Assembly: GCA_964591375.1 (NCBI GenBank)
Contig: CAZQAU010000018.1
Location: 1-41,818 of the forward strand
Length of the DNA: 41,818 bases
DNA from: CAYYYG01 sp964591375
GTDB taxonomy: Bacteria > Patescibacteriota > Microgenomatia > UBA1406 > GWC2-37-13
Reading direction: 5' to 3'
Positions 38,410 to 41,818 of this stretch are shown piece after piece (position 1 is the stretch's first letter; each line of letters begins with the position of its first letter). The notes beneath the pieces are model-generated. The model was not told the DNA's origin. It did not search any database and was given only the letters and a program-made list of their open reading frames with translations. The position numbers and the translations under genes were made by a program.

Positions 38410-39054
38410 ATGAAAAAAATAATTCGCCATTTCTTTGAAGAAGGTACCAAAAACTACTATCGAAAAGGAGACATTATTATTAGTCCTAACAATATTCCCC
38501 CTGGAGTTTTCTATATTCTGGATGGTTTTGTGAAAGAGTATTCCTTTACCGAATCGGGTGAAGAAAAGATAAGCTGTATCTACAAAAGAGGAGAAATTAT
38601 TTCACTTTTATGGGTTTTTAAAGATAATCCCATAAATAAGTTTTATGAAGCACTTGATACAGTTAAGGTAGGTATTCGTCCTAAAAGTGAATTTTTTACC
38701 TTTATTAATCAGCCAGCAGTAGAGAAAGAAATGCTAAGCATATTAGTTTCTTATATTGATCTTTATTCTTTTCGACTTAACAATCTTGAACTCTCAAATG
38801 TTAAGTCACGCTTAATTTCCCGACTTATACTTCTTGCCAAAAGATTTGGTAAGGCAGTAAATGGCAGTATTTCTATAGAGAATATTTTCAATCAGAAAGT
38901 AATCGCTGCTTCAATTAACACATCCCGTGAGACAGTAAATAGATTGCTGAGAGAACTATCGGAAAAAAAATTAGTGATAGTAAAAGGAGACTCAATAGAT
39001 GTCACCAGCATTGCTCGACTAGAGGAAGAATTATCGCTGGCAAATTCTGTATAA
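38410..39054 (+). CDS. Crp/Fnr-family transcription regulator
   Basis: 214 residues. Cyclic-nucleotide-binding-like beta-roll (about 12-110), dimerisation helix (about 112-145), winged helix (about 150-210). The recognition helix is NTSRETVNRLLREL, with R173, E174 and R178 in the positions that read TGTGA in E. coli CRP. The P-loop segment lacks the Arg-Ser/Thr that binds cAMP, and there are no Fnr-type cysteines, so the effector is unknown. A perfect cognate-type site in its own promoter at -41.5 suggests autoregulation. Confidence 0.92.
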   Translation: MKKIIRHFFEEGTKNYYRKGDIIISPNNIPPGVFYILDGFVKEYSFTESGEEKISCIYKRGEIISLLWVFKDNPINKFYEALDTVKVGIRPKSEFFTFINQPAVEKEMLSILVSYIDLYSFRLNNLELSNVKSRLISRLILLAKRFGKAVNGSISIENIFNQKVIAASINTSRETVNRLLRELSEKKLVIVKGDSIDVTSIARLEEELSLANSV

Positions 39055-39141
39055 TGTGAGATACTATATAAAGTCAAATATCGTTCTAGATTGATAGGTA
39101 TGCTGTTTACTGCATTTCCCTTTCTTTCTGTGATATTTATA

Positions 39142-39150
39142 TGATATAAT
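39142..39150 (+). promoter_or_regulatory. Extended -10 (TGATATAAT) of typA
   Basis: TG-A-TATAAT, 31 nt before the ATG at 39182. A short leader with only a weak Shine-Dalgarno-like GAG. Confidence 0.6.
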
Positions 39151-39181
39151 CAGTACTTCATTTGAGATAGTTATTTATAGT

Positions 39182-41011
39182 ATGAATATTCGAAATATTG
39201 CCATTATTGCTCACGTAGATCACGGGAAAACGACTCTCGTTGATGCTTTATTGAAACAAACACATACCTTCCGCGACAACCAGAAGGAGATGAATCAGGA
39301 ATTATTGATGGATTCAAATGATCTGGAACGGGAAAAAGGTATTACTATTTTAGCGAAAAACACCTCTGTTTTTTATAAAGATGAAAAGATTAATATTATT
39401 GATACGCCTGGACACGCAGATTTCGGATCAGAAGTAGAACGAGTTCTCAATATGGCCAGTGGGGCGCTACTTTTAGTGGACGCTGCAGAAGGACCTCTTC
39501 CTCAAACACGATTTGTACTTAAAAAAGCGCTGGAAGCAAAATTAAAGATTATTCTTCTTATAAACAAAATTGATAAAAAAGATGCCCGAGCTGAAGAAGT
39601 GTTACACGAAGTAGAAACATTATTCCTTGAATTGGCTCACGATGAGGCAGCACTCCACTTTACAACATTGTATGGTGTCGGCCGCGATGGTAAAGCTTTC
39701 TATGAAAAACCAGAAGTTTATTCTTCAGATATGCAAGGGGATTTGTCACCACTATTTGAAACTATTGCAAAGGAAGTTCCTAACAGTCATATTAATGAAG
39801 AAAAACCTTTCCAGATGCTTATTTCGACACTGGATTATGATAATTATGTAGGAAGACTTTGTATTGGAAAAGTTAATCAAGGTACTTTAAAAAAAGGTGG
39901 AAGAATTTCACTCGTTGATGAAAATAAAGTAATTGGCACCTATTCTGCATCCAAACTATATACAAGTAAAGGATTAGGTCGAATGGAAGTTGATGAAATT
40001 GTTTCCGGTGATATCGTAGCATTGGCTGGTATTGCAGATCTGAATATTGGTCAGACCGTAACCGATCCCGGTACACCTGTAAGTTTACCTACTATTAAAG
40101 TAGAAGATCCAACCATTAAGATTACAATAGGTCCAAACACCAGTCCTTTGGCAGGAAAAGAAGGTAAATTCACTACATCTCGCCAGATTAAAGAAAGATT
40201 ATTAAAGGAAAAAGAAACTAATTTAGGTCTTAAAATAGAACCAGATCCAGAAGGTGTGCATTTTATTGTCAACGGTCGAGGAGAACTACATTTGTCAGTT
40301 CTTATCGAGACGATGCGAAGAGAAGGATTTGAAATGGAAGTATCAAAACCGCAGGTTATTTATAAAACTATTGATGGAAAAGAATGTGAGCCTTATGAAG
40401 AAGTAACCATTTCCATGCATAAAAATTATTTAGGTACTGTTTCGGAAGAACTGGGAAAACGGAAAGGTACCCTAATTGACATGGATACAGATCATAATGA
40501 TAATGTTCGCATTATATACAAGATTTCCAGTCAAAATTTGATTGGTATTCGTAGTTCATTACTTACAAAAACTCGAGGTACAGCAGTAATGAATACTTAT
40601 CTTTTAGGATATGAACCACGCGGCACACGTATGGAACAACTTCGCAATGGTGCACTCATTGCAGTCAAACCTGGTACAGCTCTATCCTATGGATTGTCTA
40701 ACGCTCAAGAACGCGGAACATTATTCATTGGAAATGGTGTGGAAGTGTATGAAGGTATGGTTGTAGGCGTATCATCTCGAGAAGAAGATATTGAAGTAAA
40801 TGTATGTAAGGCAAAACAACTTACAAACAATCGTTCATCAGGAGAAGGTGTTTCTATATCAGTCGAACCTCCAACAATTTTGAGCTTAGAACAATGTTTA
40901 GATTTTATTGCTGACGATGAACTATTGGAAGTCACACCAATAAACCTTCGTATTAGAAAACGTGGCCTTACGCAGGCTGCACGTCGTGTAACTAAAAGAA
41001 GAGACAATTAA
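39182..41011 (+). CDS. typA: Translational GTPase TypA/BipA
   Basis: 609 residues, full length. GTPase motifs: G1 AHVDHGKTT (9-17), G2 region EREKGITI, G3 DTPGHADF, G4 NKIDKKDA. Domains II, III and V-like follow, with the typical GRGELHLSVLIETMRREG and the TypA-specific C-terminal region (TRGTAVMNTYLLGYEPRGT; RIRKRGL near the end). It binds the ribosome and is needed for 50S assembly or stress growth at low temperature in other bacteria. Confidence 0.97.
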   Translation: MNIRNIAIIAHVDHGKTTLVDALLKQTHTFRDNQKEMNQELLMDSNDLEREKGITILAKNTSVFYKDEKINIIDTPGHADFGSEVERVLNMASGALLLVDAAEGPLPQTRFVLKKALEAKLKIILLINKIDKKDARAEEVLHEVETLFLELAHDEAALHFTTLYGVGRDGKAFYEKPEVYSSDMQGDLSPLFETIAKEVPNSHINEEKPFQMLISTLDYDNYVGRLCIGKVNQGTLKKGGRISLVDENKVIGTYSASKLYTSKGLGRMEVDEIVSGDIVALAGIADLNIGQTVTDPGTPVSLPTIKVEDPTIKITIGPNTSPLAGKEGKFTTSRQIKERLLKEKETNLGLKIEPDPEGVHFIVNGRGELHLSVLIETMRREGFEMEVSKPQVIYKTIDGKECEPYEEVTISMHKNYLGTVSEELGKRKGTLIDMDTDHNDNVRIIYKISSQNLIGIRSSLLTKTRGTAVMNTYLLGYEPRGTRMEQLRNGALIAVKPGTALSYGLSNAQERGTLFIGNGVEVYEGMVVGVSSREEDIEVNVCKAKQLTNNRSSGEGVSISVEPPTILSLEQCLDFIADDELLEVTPINLRIRKRGLTQAARRVTKRRDN

Positions 41012-41017
41012 TTTTAT

Positions 41018-41170
41018 TTATTTATCTTCTTTATCTTTGTCGTCTTTTCCCCAAATATCATTTTCGTCTTTAGGTGCGTTAAACCCCAGAAGATCTTTTC
41101 CTGCCTTTTCATCGTCGTGCGAATGATCAGGTTCTGCCTTATTTAAACCGAGCAAATCTTTATCTGCCAT
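41018..41170 (-). CDS. Small acidic protein with duplicated DLLGxN motif
   Basis: 50 residues: MADKDLLGLNKAEPDHSHDD, then EKAGKDLLGFNAPKDENDIW and GKDDKDKEDK. Two KDLLG(L/F)N copies are spaced by 21 residues in a strongly acidic, disordered-looking chain. A Shine-Dalgarno (GAGGT) lies about nine bases before the ATG. It starts 159 bp beyond typA's stop on the opposite strand and ends 6 bp from it. No family is recognised. Confidence 0.7.
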   Translation of the reverse strand: MADKDLLGLNKAEPDHSHDDEKAGKDLLGFNAPKDENDIWGKDDKDKEDK

Positions 41171-41275
41171 ATTTTTATTACCTCATATATAACTACTAAT
41201 AATTAAATTTTATAATGTATGCATAAATTAGACTTCAGAATACTGTAATAAAATAGTAATGATACTTTGAATGGA

Positions 41276-41434
41276 TTAAAAGTTATACAAAACCCACAGT
41301 GCATGTAAGACACCTGGGAGCCATCCCAGCATAGTTAATATAAGATTGATCCAAAAATGTAAAGTAAGTCCTACTTTTAAAAAAACTGCAAGCGGGGGAA
41401 GAATTAGAGCAATCAAAATATCAATAAGATTCAT
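41276..41434 (-). CDS. Pmp3/YqaE-family membrane peptide
   Basis: 52 residues: IDILIALILPPLAVFLKVG, LHFWINLILTMLGWLPGVLH, then ALWVLYNF. This is the UPF0057 (YqaE/Pmp3) two-helix signature. Family members are small stress-related inner-membrane proteins affecting membrane potential in yeast; the bacterial role is unclear. The frame extends to 41479 (15 more residues), but the family begins at 41434. Confidence 0.92.
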   Translation of the reverse strand: MNLIDILIALILPPLAVFLKVGLTLHFWINLILTMLGWLPGVLHALWVLYNF

Positions 41435-41590
41435 AGTATTAAAAAAATAATAATTATTAATATAACGCGGAGCATACAAAAGAACATTATAAAGCTGTAA
41501 GAGTTTAGTAAAGTTAAGGTCTTCTATTAAACTAAACCAGTGATAACAGTTGTATATGTGGCTTAAATTTAGGTATAGTGAAAGAAGGGA

Positions 41591-41818
41591 TGAAATTCTT
41601 TAATTTTAAACTCAAAATTGGACCCAAATTATTTGTGGGTTTTGCTGTTTTGGCTGTCGTATTTGCCGTGTCACAGTGGTATTTGGTTTCCTTCATGCGT
41701 AGTTATTCATTAACACAGTCTAATACTCTGTTATATGAAAAATCTCATAGTGCATCCATTCAAATAGATAATTTTTTTGCACAGCTTGATTCTTATAATC
41801 AAGGATTAACTGAAACGT
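41591..41818 (+). CDS. Membrane sensor protein, 3' truncated by window edge
   Basis: 76 codons from ATG 41591 run off the window. A basic head (MKFFNFKLKIGPKLF) precedes a transmembrane helix (about 14-35, FVGFAVLAVVFAVSQWYLVSF) and a helical periplasmic stretch (SIQIDNFFAQLDSYNQGL). This is the start pattern of histidine kinases and chemoreceptor-like proteins; the output domain is not visible. TATAGT at 41574-41579 and AAGGG just before the ATG are the only signals. Confidence 0.6.

Noticed and set aside
1..41818. Alternative genetic code (TGA as glycine)
   Set aside because: Several complete genes, for example the RibD-like gene at 16013 and msrB, end properly at TGA, and no conserved gene has an internal TGA.
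1..41818. tRNA, rRNA or CRISPR arrays
   Set aside because: No T-loop GTTCRANNC with matching acceptor stem, no rRNA motifs and no regularly spaced repeats were seen.

Overview
The window looks like a piece of a scaffolded draft genome (three 100-N gaps) from a small, AT-rich, Gram-negative-style or CPR/Patescibacteria-like bacterium. Microgenomates is my best guess. The clues are a DNA polymerase I reduced to little more than its polymerase domain, an extracellular protein ending in two dockerin-like 'DFEIWRK' segments, very tight packing with convergent genes overlapping at their 3' ends, and many genes whose -10 box sits 5-7 nt before the start codon (leaderless transcription). TGA is used as a stop, so this is not code 25. 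The taxonomic call is inference. No rRNA, tRNA, CRISPR array or recognisable transposase was seen.

Region 1 (1-17.9 kb) is accessory. Small cytosolic proteins of the VOC/PhnB, DUF1801, DUF1697 and RibD/DHFR-like families alternate with large secreted proteins. The secreted set is a C-type-lectin/Ig/FN3 protein, a Tat-exported TIM-barrel glycosidase-like protein, a GLUG/FN3/LysM protein, and a beta-helix/pectate-lyase-like protein with a dockerin-like tail. Two of these share the same C-terminal FN3 module. A MFS transporter, broken by a gap, closes the region.

Region 2 (17.9-28.6 kb) is more housekeeping: an excalibur-domain membrane protein, a YggU-family protein, a structured intergenic element duplicated around a gap, a short polA, a zinc metallopeptidase, a sensor histidine kinase, a zinc-uptake operon (zur-znuA-znuC-znuB) with a Zur-type operator in its promoter, and lexA with two self-binding sites.

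Region 3 (28.6-41.8 kb) holds a pseudopilin, a rhomboid/Der1-like membrane protein with a zinc-binding tail, an MGMT-family protein, a PAP2 phosphatase, two Nudix hydrolases, a KGG stress protein, truB, msrB-msrA, a GT-C-like membrane protein, a MazG-like protein, a Crp/Fnr regulator, typA/bipA, a Pmp3-type peptide and the start of a membrane sensor.

Regulation ties the regions together. The Crp/Fnr protein has the E. coli CRP-type recognition motif (SRETVxR). Perfect TGTGA-N6-TCACA sites lie upstream of its own gene, of a PhnB-like gene and of the LysM surface-protein gene, and a weaker site precedes the C-type-lectin protein. This suggests a local regulon covering surface proteins.
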